A stretch of DNA of 64,000 bases, from assembly GCA_030681645.1 (NCBI GenBank), contig JAUXRX010000056.1, positions 248,001-312,000 of the forward strand, given 5' to 3'. The DNA is from Archangium sp. Lineage in GTDB: Bacteria > Myxococcota > Myxococcia > Myxococcales > Myxococcaceae. Shown piece after piece: positions 49,899 to 59,026 of the stretch (positions are counted from its first letter, which is position 1; each line of letters starts with the position of its first letter). Made by a program: the position numbers and the translations under genes. Below the pieces are notes generated by a model. It worked only from the letters and a program-made list of their open reading frames with translations, did not search any database and had not been told where the DNA came from.

Positions 49899-50333
49899 AT
49901 GGCTGAACAGAAGATCACCACCTTCCTGTGGTTCGACACGCAGGCCGAGGAGGCCGCGAAGTTCTACGTCTCGATTTTCAAGGGCGATTCGAAGGTGATC
50001 TCGGCCAACCCGATGAGCGCCACCTTCGAGCTGGCGGGCCAGCGGTACCTGGCCCTCAACGGCGGGCCGTCGCGCAAGTTCAACGAGGCGATCTCGCTGT
50101 TCGTCAGCTGCGAAGACCAGGCGGAGGTCGATCGCTTCTGGGACGCGCTGATCGCCGGCGGAGGCAGCCCGTCGCAGTGCGGCTGGCTCAAGGACAAGTA
50201 CGGCCTGAGCTGGCAGATCATCCCGAAGCGGCTGATGGAGCTGATGGGCGACCCGAAGGTGGTGCAGGCGATGCTGGGCATGCAGAAGATCGTCGTGGCC
50301 GACCTCGAGCGCGCGCACGGGGGGAAGTCATGA
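49899..50333 (+). CDS. VOC-superfamily (PhnB/glyoxalase-like) protein
   Basis: 144 residues. It has the beta-alpha-beta-beta-beta repeats of the vicinal-oxygen-chelate fold and the phrases KITTFLWFDTQAEEAAKFYVSIFKG and GGSPSQCGWLKDKYGLSWQIIP seen in PhnB and 3-demethylubiquinone-methyltransferase-like small proteins. No methyltransferase domain. It is the first gene of a chain (4-base overlaps) with the YCII-like gene and the ECF42-type sigma factor. Function not known; detoxification or redox roles are usually guessed. Confidence 0.9.
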   Translation: MAEQKITTFLWFDTQAEEAAKFYVSIFKGDSKVISANPMSATFELAGQRYLALNGGPSRKFNEAISLFVSCEDQAEVDRFWDALIAGGGSPSQCGWLKDKYGLSWQIIPKRLMELMGDPKVVQAMLGMQKIVVADLERAHGGKS

Positions 50334-50719
50334 AGTTCATCCTGATGATGAACACGCCGGGCAAGGGCGCGTACCAGGTGATGAACTGGCCGCGGCAGGA
50401 CCTCCTGGCCCACATCGGCTTCATGAAGGACTTCGCGAAGAAGCTGCAGGCCAACGGAGAGCTGGCCGCCGCCGAGGGCCTGGCGGGGCCTGACCAGGCG
50501 AAGCTGGTGCGCGCGGGCCCCGACGGGGAGCCCGTCACCGACGGGGTCTTTCCCGAGACCAAGGAGTTCCTCGCGGGCTACTGGATCGTCGACGTGGAGA
50601 GTGCCGAGCGCGCGTATCGGATCGCCGCGGAGGCCTCGATGGCGCCGGGGCCGGGGGGCAAGCCGCTGCACCTCGCCATCGAAGTGCGGCAGGTGATGAG
50701 CGCGCCCCCGGTCGAGTGA
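50330..50719 (+). CDS. YCII-related (DGPF-domain) protein
   Basis: 129 residues from the ATG at 50330 (ATGA overlap with the VOC gene). It begins MKFILMMNTPGKGAYQ and has DGVFPETKEFLAGYWIVDVESAERA, typical of the YCII-like/DGPF family, whose members nearly always lie next to ECF42-type sigma factors, as here. Biochemical role unknown. Confidence 0.9.
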   Translation: MKFILMMNTPGKGAYQVMNWPRQDLLAHIGFMKDFAKKLQANGELAAAEGLAGPDQAKLVRAGPDGEPVTDGVFPETKEFLAGYWIVDVESAERAYRIAAEASMAPGPGGKPLHLAIEVRQVMSAPPVE

Positions 50720-51942
50720 CGCCGCTCGAAGCAGATCTCCGCGACCTGGCGCCGCGGATCCTCGCAGGCCTGGTGCGGCGCCACCGCGATCTCGCCGCGT
50801 GCGAAGACGCCGTGCAGGAAGCGCTGCTCGCGGCCGCGCAGCAGTGGCCGAAGGAGGGCCGGCCCGGGGATCCGCGGGCCTGGCTCTTCCACGTCGCGCA
50901 CCGGCGCGTGGTGGACACGGTGCGCGCGGAGACGGCGCGGCGGCTGCGCGAGCAGGTGGTGGTGAGCCTGGTGCCACCTGAAGAACAGCTCGCGCTCGCC
51001 GCCGACGAGGCCACGGCCGGCCGCGATGACACCCTCGAGCTGTTCTTCCTGTGCTGTCACCCGGCGTTGACCAGCGCCTCGGCGATCGCGCTCACCTTGC
51101 GGACGCTGGGCGGGCTGACCACGGCTGAGATCGCGCGCGCGTTCCTCGTGCCCGAGGCGACGATGGCGCAGCGCCTGAGCCGCGCGCGGCAGACCATCAA
51201 GAGCTCGGGCGTCGGCTTCGAGACCGCCCAGCCCGACCAGAATCGGGGGGCGGTGATGCACGTGCTCTACCTGATCTTCAACGAGGGCTACGTGGCGAGC
51301 TCGGGCGCCGACGTCCACCGCGTCGATCTCTCGAACGAGGCCCTGCGGCTCACCCGCATGCTGCGGCAGTTGTCACCCGGCGATCCCGAGGTGGCGGGCC
51401 TGCTGGCGTTGATGCTGCTGACGGACGCGCGGCGTGACGCGAGAACGGGGCCCGCAGGTGAGCTCATTCCGCTCGACCAGCAGGATCGCTCGCGGTGGAA
51501 CCGCGCGGCGATCGAAGAAGGCAGCAGGCTGATCTCCGAGACGTTCGCGCGCGGCGCGGTGGGCCCGTACCAGGTGCAGGCCGCGATCGCCGCGCTGCAC
51601 GACGAGGCGCCCAGCACCGGGGCGACCGACTGGCCGCAGATCGTCGGGCTCTACTCGCTGCTGCTGCGCATGAACGACAACCCGATGGCGGCGCTCAGTC
51701 ACGCCGTCGCGCTGGCGATGGTGGAGGGACCGGCCGTGGGCCTCGCGCGAATCGAAGAGCTGGCGAACGACCCCCGCCTCGCCGCGAGTCATCGGCTCGA
51801 CGCGACGCGGGCGCATCTCCTCGAGCGCGCCGGCCGACCCGCCGAAGCCATCGTGGCCTTCGAGCGCGCCGCGAAGCGCACCGCCAGCATCGCCGAGCGC
51901 GACTTCCTGCTGCTGCAGGCCGCGCGGCTGAGAGACCGGTGA
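50716..51942 (+). CDS. ECF42-type sigma factor with C-terminal helical extension
   Basis: 408 residues with a GTG start (GTGA overlap). N-terminal sigma region 2 (RILAGLVRRHRDLAACEDAVQEALLAAAQQWP) and region 4 (TLGGLTTAEIARAFLVPEATMAQRLSRARQTIK) are followed by about 220 residues of helical, TPR-like sequence (DUF6596 type). This extension is typical of ECF42/SigJ-like factors, where it is needed for activity and no anti-sigma factor is used, which matches the neighbourhood. The targets are probably the upstream YCII/VOC genes. Confidence 0.92.
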   Translation: MTPLEADLRDLAPRILAGLVRRHRDLAACEDAVQEALLAAAQQWPKEGRPGDPRAWLFHVAHRRVVDTVRAETARRLREQVVVSLVPPEEQLALAADEATAGRDDTLELFFLCCHPALTSASAIALTLRTLGGLTTAEIARAFLVPEATMAQRLSRARQTIKSSGVGFETAQPDQNRGAVMHVLYLIFNEGYVASSGADVHRVDLSNEALRLTRMLRQLSPGDPEVAGLLALMLLTDARRDARTGPAGELIPLDQQDRSRWNRAAIEEGSRLISETFARGAVGPYQVQAAIAALHDEAPSTGATDWPQIVGLYSLLLRMNDNPMAALSHAVALAMVEGPAVGLARIEELANDPRLAASHRLDATRAHLLERAGRPAEAIVAFERAAKRTASIAERDFLLLQAARLRDR

Positions 51943-52149
51943 AGCGTGCAGCTGTCGCACGTCGGCGGGCGCGGAGATGCGCGACGCCCCGCGGGCAGGC
52001 GTCGACCAAACGGGGAGGCAAGCGAACGGCGCACGTCCAGGGACGGTGAACGCAGCCTCTGCGCGCGGCGGGCCCAGCCTCCACACCGTTCTCCCTGCGA
52101 AGGTCGTGGCACACACGATGCTCGTCCGTTCACTCGGCGGAGGTGCGCC

Positions 52150-52692
52150 ATGACACGTTCATTGATGCTGAAGACGAGCCTGCTCTGGGCGCTGGCCGCA
52201 GCCGGCGCCCTCGCGGTCGACGACGAGAACAAGGGAAAGAGAGACGCCGCCTTCATCGAGGAGGCCGCCGGCACCAGCCGCGCCGAGGTTCGGCTGGGGC
52301 AGCTCGCGCTCGCGCAGAGCACCGAGCCGTCGGTGAGGCAGCTCGCCCAGGCGATGGTCGACGATCACACGAAGGCCAACGACGAGCTGAAGGACCTGTG
52401 CGACACCCGGCGCCTCCCCTTTCCGGTGACCGAGGCGATCCCCCCGGCCGCCCAGAAGAAGTACGAGGACCTGCTCGCGCTACCGGCCGCGAAGTTCGAC
52501 AAGGTCTACCTGAGCGGGCTGGTCGAGAGTCACAAGAAGGCCATCAAGCGCTTCGAGCGCGGCTTCAAGGACGCCGGGGACGCTGACCTGAAGAAGTGGA
52601 CCGGCAAGAACCTGGGCGTCCTCAAGGGGCACCTGGAGCACGCGCAGGCGTTGGAGAAGGCGTTCAGGGAAGAGCGCAGCGGCTCGTTCTGA
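52150..52692 (+). CDS. DUF4142-like secreted helical protein
   Basis: 180 residues from the ATG at 52150, chosen because it gives a signal peptide (MTRSLMLKTSLLWALAAAGALAV). The mature protein is a ferritin-like four-helix bundle by pattern (FIEEAAGTSRAEVRLGQLALAQS...VRQLAQAMVDDHTKANDELK), as in DUF4142. Found in many soil bacteria, function unknown. A 207-base gap upstream shows no gene; I see nothing else in it. Confidence 0.85.
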   Translation: MTRSLMLKTSLLWALAAAGALAVDDENKGKRDAAFIEEAAGTSRAEVRLGQLALAQSTEPSVRQLAQAMVDDHTKANDELKDLCDTRRLPFPVTEAIPPAAQKKYEDLLALPAAKFDKVYLSGLVESHKKAIKRFERGFKDAGDADLKKWTGKNLGVLKGHLEHAQALEKAFREERSGSF

Positions 52693-52720
52693 TCAGCTGA
52701 TCAGGGCGCCGTCCGCGCGG

Positions 52721-54856
52721 TCAGTTCTGGCAGCGCTCGGCGTTGGTCAGGGGCACGTTCCCGCACGTGCGGTAGCCCAGCTCCTGGCAGTCGGTCCAGG
52801 TGAGCCGGCCGCCCACGCACAGCAGCAGGTACTTGCCGTCGCACTGCGCCGCGGTTGAAAAGCACTCGGCCGATGCGGGGATCGGCTCCGCCACCTTGCA
52901 GGAGGCCCAGTCCAGTCCCCGCTCGAGGGTGCAGGTGAGGCCGGCGACGCCGCAGTCGCGCTGGCCCTCGCACCACGAGTAGACGTCACCGGTGCAGCGC
53001 CCGGTCAGGTCGGTGCACACCGGGGCCCTGCAGGTGGGCGCGTCCAGGCACTCACCCGAGGTCCCCTGGGTGCAGCCACACGTCTGGCCGACCGCGGCGC
53101 AGTCCAGCAGCCGGGTCACCGTCGTCCCCGTGCAGGAGATGGCCTTCCCGTCGGCGGTGCACCGGTTGCAGTCGGCGGGCGGCGCCGCGGGGAAGGTGCA
53201 CGGGCCGGCGTCAGCGGCGCAGTGTCCTCCGCTCTGGGGGCAGCCGGCCCTGCAGCCTCCGCCCCCGAAGCCGACGTCTCGCGCGTAGCGGAAGGCGCGG
53301 CAGTCGTCTGCGGGCGAGGCCAGAAAGTCGAGGCGGGCCGCGCGCTGCTCCGCCGCGGTGGCAGCAGTGGTGGCCAGCCAGAAGTGGAGACAGGCCGAGA
53401 TGTCTTCGTTCATCCCGCCCTGGCCTCCGAGGCAGGACAGCGCCCGCACGCACATGCGCTCCACCGCGCCCGCTTCCACCGAGCCCACGTACCCGACGGG
53501 CCCCGCCGCCGTCTCGAAAGGCACCGGGGTGACGTCGCGCAGCGCCGGCCGCTCGATCGACGCGGAGATCACCGGGCGGTAGCGATTGAGCGCCGGCTCG
53601 GCGTCGTGAAGATACAGGACCAGATACTCGCCCTGGCCCAGTGGCTCGGTCCAGGCGACCTGTCCGTAGACCTGCTGCAAGCGCGATTGGCGATCGCCAC
53701 AGGTGGCCGCGTCCACGCAGGGGCTGCGGGGCAACAGCACGTCCTGGGCGGGGGCGCCCTGCGGCACCTGCACCAGGCGCGCGCTCGCGGCGCTGTCGGC
53801 CGGGTCACCGATGACGATGGCCAGGCCCGCGTGCCGCGGCCGGCCGCTGAAGCTGCCGTTGGTGAAGGCCTCGCCCGGGCCGAGGTCGACCGGGGCGCTG
53901 ACCGTGGGAGGGTCCCCCGTGCCGCTGTCCACGATGGTCACCGCCCACGCGTGGCCCTGCGCGTCGAAGACCCGCAGCACCGGCGCCACGAGGCCGGCGT
54001 ACGGGAGCACCGCGAACTTCTCGCTGGCCGCGGCTGCAGGCCAATCGGAGCGGGGGACACAGCGGTAGCCCAGCGCCTGCCGGCTGCGGCTGAAGCCGAC
54101 CAGGCACTCGGCGTCGTAGCCGGCGGGGGTGTTGGTGAAGCCCCAGTAGGACTCCCCGTCATCGCTGCCCTGGAAGGCCCCCGCGCTCAGCGTGTTGCAG
54201 CCGGGCACGGCGCATTCCAGCAGCGCGGTGCGCTGGGCCGTGGGGTCGCGCGGATCCACCTCGACGGCCAGCAGGTTCGGCGGGCCGCCGCGGAAGTCGC
54301 GGTCGGGGACCAGGAAGAAGGCCTTGCCGTCGCGCGCGTCGATAGGCAGGGCCCCGGGGAGGTTGCCCGTGGCGGCCACCAGCTTCCCGGCGGAGTCCAC
54401 CGTGTACAGGTAGCCCCGGGAGTAGGTGCGGCCACCCGCGCCCTCTTCAGGTCGGGGCACGTAGATCCAGGTGGAGCCCCCGCTCATGAACAGGTCCATG
54501 CCCCCGCGGTAGACCTGGCCGCCGCGGGAGAAGTCGTCGTCGTCGATCGACACCAGCGTCCAGGTGGCGCCGCGATCCTCACTGGTGGCGAGGATGAGGT
54601 GCTGCTGGCTGCCCACCAGGAGCACTCCCAGCCGCGCGCCGTCCACCCGCACCGACACCACGCTTATGGAATGCCCGGCGGTCAGGCAGTACTGGAAGGC
54701 CTGCTCGGTGCAGCGCTCGTCCGTCCACAGCTCGCCCGCCAATACCTCGCGCACGCCCTCGCGCGGGGGGCTCGGGACCGGCGAGGAGGAGCACGCGACC
54801 AGCACCAGCGAGACGAACCACCACGACCCCGTTGCGCTCCGCGAACCGTGACTCAA
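52721..54856 (-). CDS. Cys-rich lipoprotein with Asp-box-like motif
   Basis: 711 residues with lipobox LVAC (SLVLVACSS). Around residue 90 there is an Asp-box-like turn (SEDRGATW), as in BNR/sialidase-type propellers, and the first 400 residues have a beta-propeller-like rhythm. The C-terminal third is Cys-rich (more than 20 Cys: CTEQ, CVRALSCLGGQGG, CRAGCPQSGGHC, CNRCTADGKAISC), suggesting EGF-like disulphide modules. Function unknown; a surface protein is inferred. Convergent with the DUF4142 gene. Confidence 0.7.
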   Translation of the reverse strand: MSHGSRSATGSWWFVSLVLVACSSSPVPSPPREGVREVLAGELWTDERCTEQAFQYCLTAGHSISVVSVRVDGARLGVLLVGSQQHLILATSEDRGATWTLVSIDDDDFSRGGQVYRGGMDLFMSGGSTWIYVPRPEEGAGGRTYSRGYLYTVDSAGKLVAATGNLPGALPIDARDGKAFFLVPDRDFRGGPPNLLAVEVDPRDPTAQRTALLECAVPGCNTLSAGAFQGSDDGESYWGFTNTPAGYDAECLVGFSRSRQALGYRCVPRSDWPAAAASEKFAVLPYAGLVAPVLRVFDAQGHAWAVTIVDSGTGDPPTVSAPVDLGPGEAFTNGSFSGRPRHAGLAIVIGDPADSAASARLVQVPQGAPAQDVLLPRSPCVDAATCGDRQSRLQQVYGQVAWTEPLGQGEYLVLYLHDAEPALNRYRPVISASIERPALRDVTPVPFETAAGPVGYVGSVEAGAVERMCVRALSCLGGQGGMNEDISACLHFWLATTAATAAEQRAARLDFLASPADDCRAFRYARDVGFGGGGCRAGCPQSGGHCAADAGPCTFPAAPPADCNRCTADGKAISCTGTTVTRLLDCAAVGQTCGCTQGTSGECLDAPTCRAPVCTDLTGRCTGDVYSWCEGQRDCGVAGLTCTLERGLDWASCKVAEPIPASAECFSTAAQCDGKYLLLCVGGRLTWTDCQELGYRTCGNVPLTNAERCQN

Positions 54857-54929
54857 GCGCTGACGCTACCGGAGTTCGGTTGCGCGCGTGCTCCGACCTC
54901 GCCGCACGTCGACCATGGTACGAGGCGCC

Positions 54930-55481
54930 ATGACGCAGACCGACTGGCAGGCGAGCTCGGTGCAGCTCGCCGGCCTCTCAAAGCAGGCGAAGGCGCACGG
55001 CCTGCTGGACGCGGCGCTGGCGAAGTGCAGCCAGGCGACGCGCGAGGCCTTTGAGAACCCGTACGGCGCGCGGTGGCACCCCGGTGCGCAGCTCACCGAG
55101 TTCGGCGAGGCGCTGCTCACGCTCACCGACCCCGTCACCCTGGAGAACATCAACTACGAGATGACGAAGGCCTCCTTCGGGTCCATCCTCCGGCCGGTGG
55201 TGCAGGTGGCGCTGGCCCTCACCGGGCGGTCCCCGGGCACCCTCTTCGCCCGGGTGCCGACGTCGCTGCCGCAGGCGCTCAAGCACGTCACCTGCGCGTG
55301 GGAACCGGAGGGCAAGAGCGCCGGCGCGCTGCGCTTCACCTACCCCACGGCCGTCTCGCCCTACTCGGGGGTCGCCTGGCGCGGTGTGGTGCGCTTCCTC
55401 TCGGAGCTGGCCGGCCAGCCCGCGCGCGTGACCGAGGCGATCATCGAGGGGAATACGCTGCGCCTCTCCGTCGCCTGGTGA
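54930..55481 (+). CDS. Hypothetical myxobacterial protein, possibly related to DUF2378
   Basis: 183 residues from the ATG at 54930; an earlier in-frame start at 54888 is possible. It is a mixed alpha/beta protein with length and layout like the TIGR02265 (DUF2378) paralogous family of Myxococcus (a helical front half, then FARVPTSLPQALKHVTCAWEP), but the sequence is not close to the clear member at 58477, so assignment is tentative. No signal peptide. Confidence 0.6.
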   Translation: MTQTDWQASSVQLAGLSKQAKAHGLLDAALAKCSQATREAFENPYGARWHPGAQLTEFGEALLTLTDPVTLENINYEMTKASFGSILRPVVQVALALTGRSPGTLFARVPTSLPQALKHVTCAWEPEGKSAGALRFTYPTAVSPYSGVAWRGVVRFLSELAGQPARVTEAIIEGNTLRLSVAW

Positions 55482-55484
55482 AGT

Positions 55485-55967
55485 TCAGAGGACGAAGCCC
55501 AGCACGTACATCACCACCGCCGAGACGGCGCCGAACACGGTGCCTCCGAAGACGAAGCGGCCCAGGCGCCGGTGCGTGGGCGCGTACGGCCCGGGGAGCT
55601 CGCGCCCGAAGCGCCGCCAGGCCTTCACCACCAGCACCAGCCAGGCGAGGAAGGTGACGACGTTGGCCAGCACGTGGGCCAGCGTCACCCCGCGCAGCCA
55701 CCCGGTGCCCGCGTAGCTCGAGCCCTTCATCAGGCTGCCGCTGCCGCCGGACAGGCGCACGTCCACCTCGAAGAGCACCACCGCCACCAGCAGCACGCAC
55801 AGCAGGGTGGTCTGGACCGCGCGGTGCCGGCGAAAGTCCTTCCCCGCGGCGAAGCGGATGCCCCACCCCAGGATGAACGGCGTCGCGAGGGTGGAGATGA
55901 AGACGACGTCCATCAACAGGTCGGCGCGGGTGCCGAGGAAACCCCGAGGAAGCATGGGGCGCCCCAT
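55485..55967 (-). CDS. DUF420-like membrane protein
   Basis: 160 residues if started at the ATG at 55967; an ATG at 55955 is as good. Four hydrophobic helices can be seen (DVVFISTLATPFILGWGI, AVQTTLLCVLLVAVVLFEV, VTLAHVLANVVTFLAWLVLVV, FVFGGTVFGAVSAVVMYVLG) with His residues near helix ends, as in DUF420 proteins linked to cytochrome oxidase assembly. Convergent with the gene at 54930 (3-base gap), 7 bases after the hydrolase gene. Confidence 0.7.
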   Translation of the reverse strand: MGRPMLPRGFLGTRADLLMDVVFISTLATPFILGWGIRFAAGKDFRRHRAVQTTLLCVLLVAVVLFEVDVRLSGGSGSLMKGSSYAGTGWLRGVTLAHVLANVVTFLAWLVLVVKAWRRFGRELPGPYAPTHRRLGRFVFGGTVFGAVSAVVMYVLGFVL

Positions 55968-55974
55968 ACAACAC

Positions 55975-57129
55975 TCACGGCGCGGCGAGTTCCCTGTCGA
56001 GCCACGACTTCGCCACGCCGATGACGAGCTCGAGGTTGCCCATCGCGCAGTGATCGTCACCCGGCACCAGGAAGAACGTGCGCGGCGCGCCCGCCGTGTA
56101 GGGGAACAGCGTGTCTTCCATGGGGATGACCGAGTCCTCCGTGCCGTTGATGGTGAGCAGCGGCCTGGTGTTGCTGGCGAGCCCGTCGCTCACCGACTTC
56201 GCCAGCGAATCAGACACGCCCGCCAGCCCGAAGATGTCCTTCACGCCCATCACCTGCAGCGCCGCCTGCACGAACGCGTCGGGGAGCCGGCCGAAGTTGC
56301 CCAGCGTGAAGGCCTTCGTCATCGGGCCTCCGAAGTTCACCGCGGCCTTGATGCGCGGCTCGACCTGCGGCAACCGCACCGCCCAGTAGCCTCCGAACGA
56401 GAGGCCCATGAAGCCGATGCGCGTGCTGTCGATGTCGGGCTCCGACGCGAGGCGATCGATGATGGCCGAATATTCCTCGTGGCCCTTCGACGAGAGCGGC
56501 CGCGGGTTCTGCCCCGTGCCGGGCATGTCGACCAGCACCAGCACCACGCCGTTCGAGACGCCCGAGCCCGCCAGCGAGCCCTGCAGCAACAGCGCGAGCT
56601 CTTCCTTGTACCCATCGAGCCCGCCGCTCACGAGGATCACCGGCCGCTTCACCCCGTCACCCAGCGGCTTGCTGCGCACCACGTGGAGCTGGCCCATGGG
56701 CGCCGCGAAGTCGATCGGGTCGAACGCGATGCCGCCCAGCGCCATGCCCTTGCTCGCGGTGCGCAGCGAGGCCTCGAACGCTTCCTTCTTCAAGGGCGTC
56801 TTCGGGTTCGGGTAGTGCGCGACGATGTAGTACCGGGCCGCGTCGGCGTACGCCTTGCCGGCCGAAGGGTCGTTCGCCGCCTCGAGGGCCACGGCGATCG
56901 CCTCGAGCCGCTTGCCCTCGTCGAGCCAGCGCTTCACCCAGACGTCGTCGAAGAACTCCGACATCGAGTGCGTGGTGTCGAGCGCCTGGGTGAGGAAGGT
57001 CGCGTCGATGCCCAGGCGCTGCCAGCGCGGGAGGTCGACCCGCTGGAAGAACGCCTTCTTGTCGTGCGTCGGCCCCGCACCGGCACACCCCACCAACCCC
57101 ATCGAGAGCAGCAACACGAAGGCACGCAT
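55975..57129 (-). CDS. Alpha/beta-hydrolase lipoprotein
   Basis: 384 residues with lipobox LVGC (MRAFVLLLSMGLVGCAG). The hydrolase core carries nucleophile elbow GLSFGG (Ser244), an acid in NGTEDS (about Asp333) and a His in PGDDHCAMG (about 359), like FrsA/DUF1100-type esterases. The helical front (30-130) resembles the cap region of that family. Substrate unknown. The DUF420-like gene follows after 7 bases, so they may form a transcription unit. Confidence 0.82.
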   Translation of the reverse strand: MRAFVLLLSMGLVGCAGAGPTHDKKAFFQRVDLPRWQRLGIDATFLTQALDTTHSMSEFFDDVWVKRWLDEGKRLEAIAVALEAANDPSAGKAYADAARYYIVAHYPNPKTPLKKEAFEASLRTASKGMALGGIAFDPIDFAAPMGQLHVVRSKPLGDGVKRPVILVSGGLDGYKEELALLLQGSLAGSGVSNGVVLVLVDMPGTGQNPRPLSSKGHEEYSAIIDRLASEPDIDSTRIGFMGLSFGGYWAVRLPQVEPRIKAAVNFGGPMTKAFTLGNFGRLPDAFVQAALQVMGVKDIFGLAGVSDSLAKSVSDGLASNTRPLLTINGTEDSVIPMEDTLFPYTAGAPRTFFLVPGDDHCAMGNLELVIGVAKSWLDRELAAP

Positions 57130-57159
57130 GGGGGCGCATTGTCGTACCCTCGGGCCGAA

Positions 57160-57618
57160 ATGCTCAGCATCTTCTTCACGGCCTTCGAGGTCGTCTCGGT
57201 CGTCATCGCGCTCGTCGGGCTCGCCGCGCTCGGGCTGGGCTTCGTGCGCGTCATGGCGGCGCGGCGCTCGGCGGGCTGGCCCCAGGTCGACGGCACGGTG
57301 CTCACCTCGACGGTCGCGGGGGTGGCTGCCGCGTGGAAAGCGCAGGTCACGTACCGGTACAAGGTCGGCGACAAGGACCTGCGCGGCACCAGCATCGCGC
57401 TCGAGGACTTCGAGAGTGACCGCGCCACCGCCGAGGCGCTCGCCGCGCGGTTTCCGAAGGGCGCGCCGGTGAAGGTGTTCTACGAGCCGGCGGACCCTTC
57501 TCTCTCGGTGCTGCAGCCCGGCGCTTATGGCGCTTCGGCGTTCCTGCCTTCGGTGGGCCTGGGCTTGCTCGTGCTGGGCTGTACCCTGTTCGCGATTGCC
57601 TACCGGCTGGCCGGGTGA
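57160..57618 (+). CDS. DUF3592-like membrane protein
   Basis: 152 residues from the ATG at 57160. An N-terminal helix (6-30), a soluble beta domain with WPQVDGTVLTSTV...VTYRYKVGDKDLRG..VKVFYEPADPSLSVLQPG (typical of DUF3592) and a C-terminal helix (130-149). Function unknown. Divergent from the hydrolase gene over a 30-base gap, so their promoters overlap. Confidence 0.8.
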   Translation: MLSIFFTAFEVVSVVIALVGLAALGLGFVRVMAARRSAGWPQVDGTVLTSTVAGVAAAWKAQVTYRYKVGDKDLRGTSIALEDFESDRATAEALAARFPKGAPVKVFYEPADPSLSVLQPGAYGASAFLPSVGLGLLVLGCTLFAIAYRLAG

Positions 57619-58395
57619 CTACGGCAGGCAGACGCCCGTGCCCACGGTGTTGTCGCACTGGTACCCCATGCGGCACTGCGCGACCGAGCCGCAGCTGGTG
57701 AGGCAGATGTTCACCACCCCACCGCCCGACGTCTGCGCCTCGACGCACGAAGCGTTCGCGGGGCACGGGCCGTTGTCACACATGCGGCTGCAGTAGCCAC
57801 CGACGAAGCCCGTCGACTGGCCGCCGCTGAACTCGGGGAAGCAGAACGAGAGTCCGTCGCTGCCGCAGTCGAAGTCCTGCAAGCACGGCCCCCCGACGGT
57901 GCCGCTGCCGCCGTCGATGGTGATGACCACCGGCTCGCACTTGCCGCCCACGCACCCCTCGTCGAAGCCGCACTGCGTGCAGCGATCGCCGAAGAAGCCG
58001 CACACGTCGTGGCCTTGCTGCAGCACCGGCACGCAGCTGCTGCCCAGACAGCACCCGCTCCTGCAGCTCACCGAGCTGCAGAACCCGCCATCGACGCCGC
58101 CACCGCCGCCTCCGGTCCCGCCTCCCACGCCTCCGCCGAGCCCGCCGCCGACGGGGACGCCGCCTCCTCCGCTGCCGCCGCCCAGCGCGCCTCCCCCGCC
58201 ACCCGTGCCGCCGCCTCCGCCTGAGCCGCCGCCCGAACCGCCATCGACGATGCGGGGCGCCGCGACGCAGTGGAACGTGGTGCTGCAGATGAAGCCCTGC
58301 GTGCAGGGCTGCTGCGGACCACACCACCGATCCTCGACAGGGGAAAAACACCCCGCGGCGGCGAGCAGGACGACGGCGATGACGACGCGCTTCAT
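57619..58395 (-). CDS. Cys-rich lipoprotein with Gly-rich linker
   Basis: 258 residues from the ATG at 58395 (MKRVVIAVVLLAAAGCFS, lipobox AAGC). A short Cys-rich head is followed by a Gly/Ser linker (about 45-85) and Cys-rich modules (CCLGSSCVPV, CGFFGDRCTQCGFDEGC). It shares this layout with the lipoproteins at 15155, 17547 and 47627. Function unknown. Its stop directly abuts the end of the DUF3592-like gene. Confidence 0.75.
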   Translation of the reverse strand: MKRVVIAVVLLAAAGCFSPVEDRWCGPQQPCTQGFICSTTFHCVAAPRIVDGGSGGGSGGGGGTGGGGGALGGGSGGGGVPVGGGLGGGVGGGTGGGGGGVDGGFCSSVSCRSGCCLGSSCVPVLQQGHDVCGFFGDRCTQCGFDEGCVGGKCEPVVITIDGGSGTVGGPCLQDFDCGSDGLSFCFPEFSGGQSTGFVGGYCSRMCDNGPCPANASCVEAQTSGGGVVNICLTSCGSVAQCRMGYQCDNTVGTGVCLP

Positions 58396-58476
58396 GTCGA
58401 CTCCAGGTAAGGCCGGCCAGGCGGCAGCTTCACACATCCCGGGGCTGACCTCCCAACCTGAGGTAGATCAGCGCCC

Positions 58477-59025
58477 ATGGCCGTAGAGACGCGCGTGGTA
58501 TTTGCCTCGGGGTTCGACTCGCTGTTCTCGAAGGAGATCCGCGCGAAGGTGACCCCGAGCATCGAAGCGGAACTCCAGGCCGTGGGCGTTCGCCTCGACA
58601 AGGCGTTCCATCCCGCCTACCCCATCGAGGTCTGGACGGCGGCGGTGGACGTGTTGTGCAAGCGCCTCTACCCCGACGACTCGATGCCCGAGGCGTGCCG
58701 GAAGCTGGGCCGCTCCACCATCGTCGGCTTCTGCGAGACGCTGGTGGGCCGCGCGCTCTTTCCGCTGCTGCGCCTCATCGGGCCGGTGCGCGCGCTCGAC
58801 CGCATCGAGCGCAACTACGCCGCCACCAACAACTACACGAAGGTGGTGCTCACCCGCGTGGGCCCGACCTGCTTCGACTTCCACTTGAACGAGAAGCACA
58901 CCCAGCCGCAGTTCGACATGGGCGTGCTCGAGGAAGCGCTCGAGCAGCTCAAGGTGAAGAACCCCAGCGTGACCCTGCGCTCGCAGGACGCGGAAGGCTT
59001 CACCATGCGCCTCGAGTGGACCTGA
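58477..59025 (+). CDS. DUF2378 (TIGR02265) family protein
   Basis: 182 residues. It matches the Myxococcus paralogous family TIGR02265: VVFASGFDSLFSKEIRAKV, HPAYPIEVWTAAVDVL and YPDDSMPEACRKLGRSTIVGF phrases. The family is found mainly in myxobacteria and often occurs in many copies per genome. Function unknown, though links to signalling have been proposed. One base separates it from the symporter gene, so they are probably co-transcribed. Confidence 0.85.
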   Translation: MAVETRVVFASGFDSLFSKEIRAKVTPSIEAELQAVGVRLDKAFHPAYPIEVWTAAVDVLCKRLYPDDSMPEACRKLGRSTIVGFCETLVGRALFPLLRLIGPVRALDRIERNYAATNNYTKVVLTRVGPTCFDFHLNEKHTQPQFDMGVLEEALEQLKVKNPSVTLRSQDAEGFTMRLEWT

Positions 59026-59026
59026 C

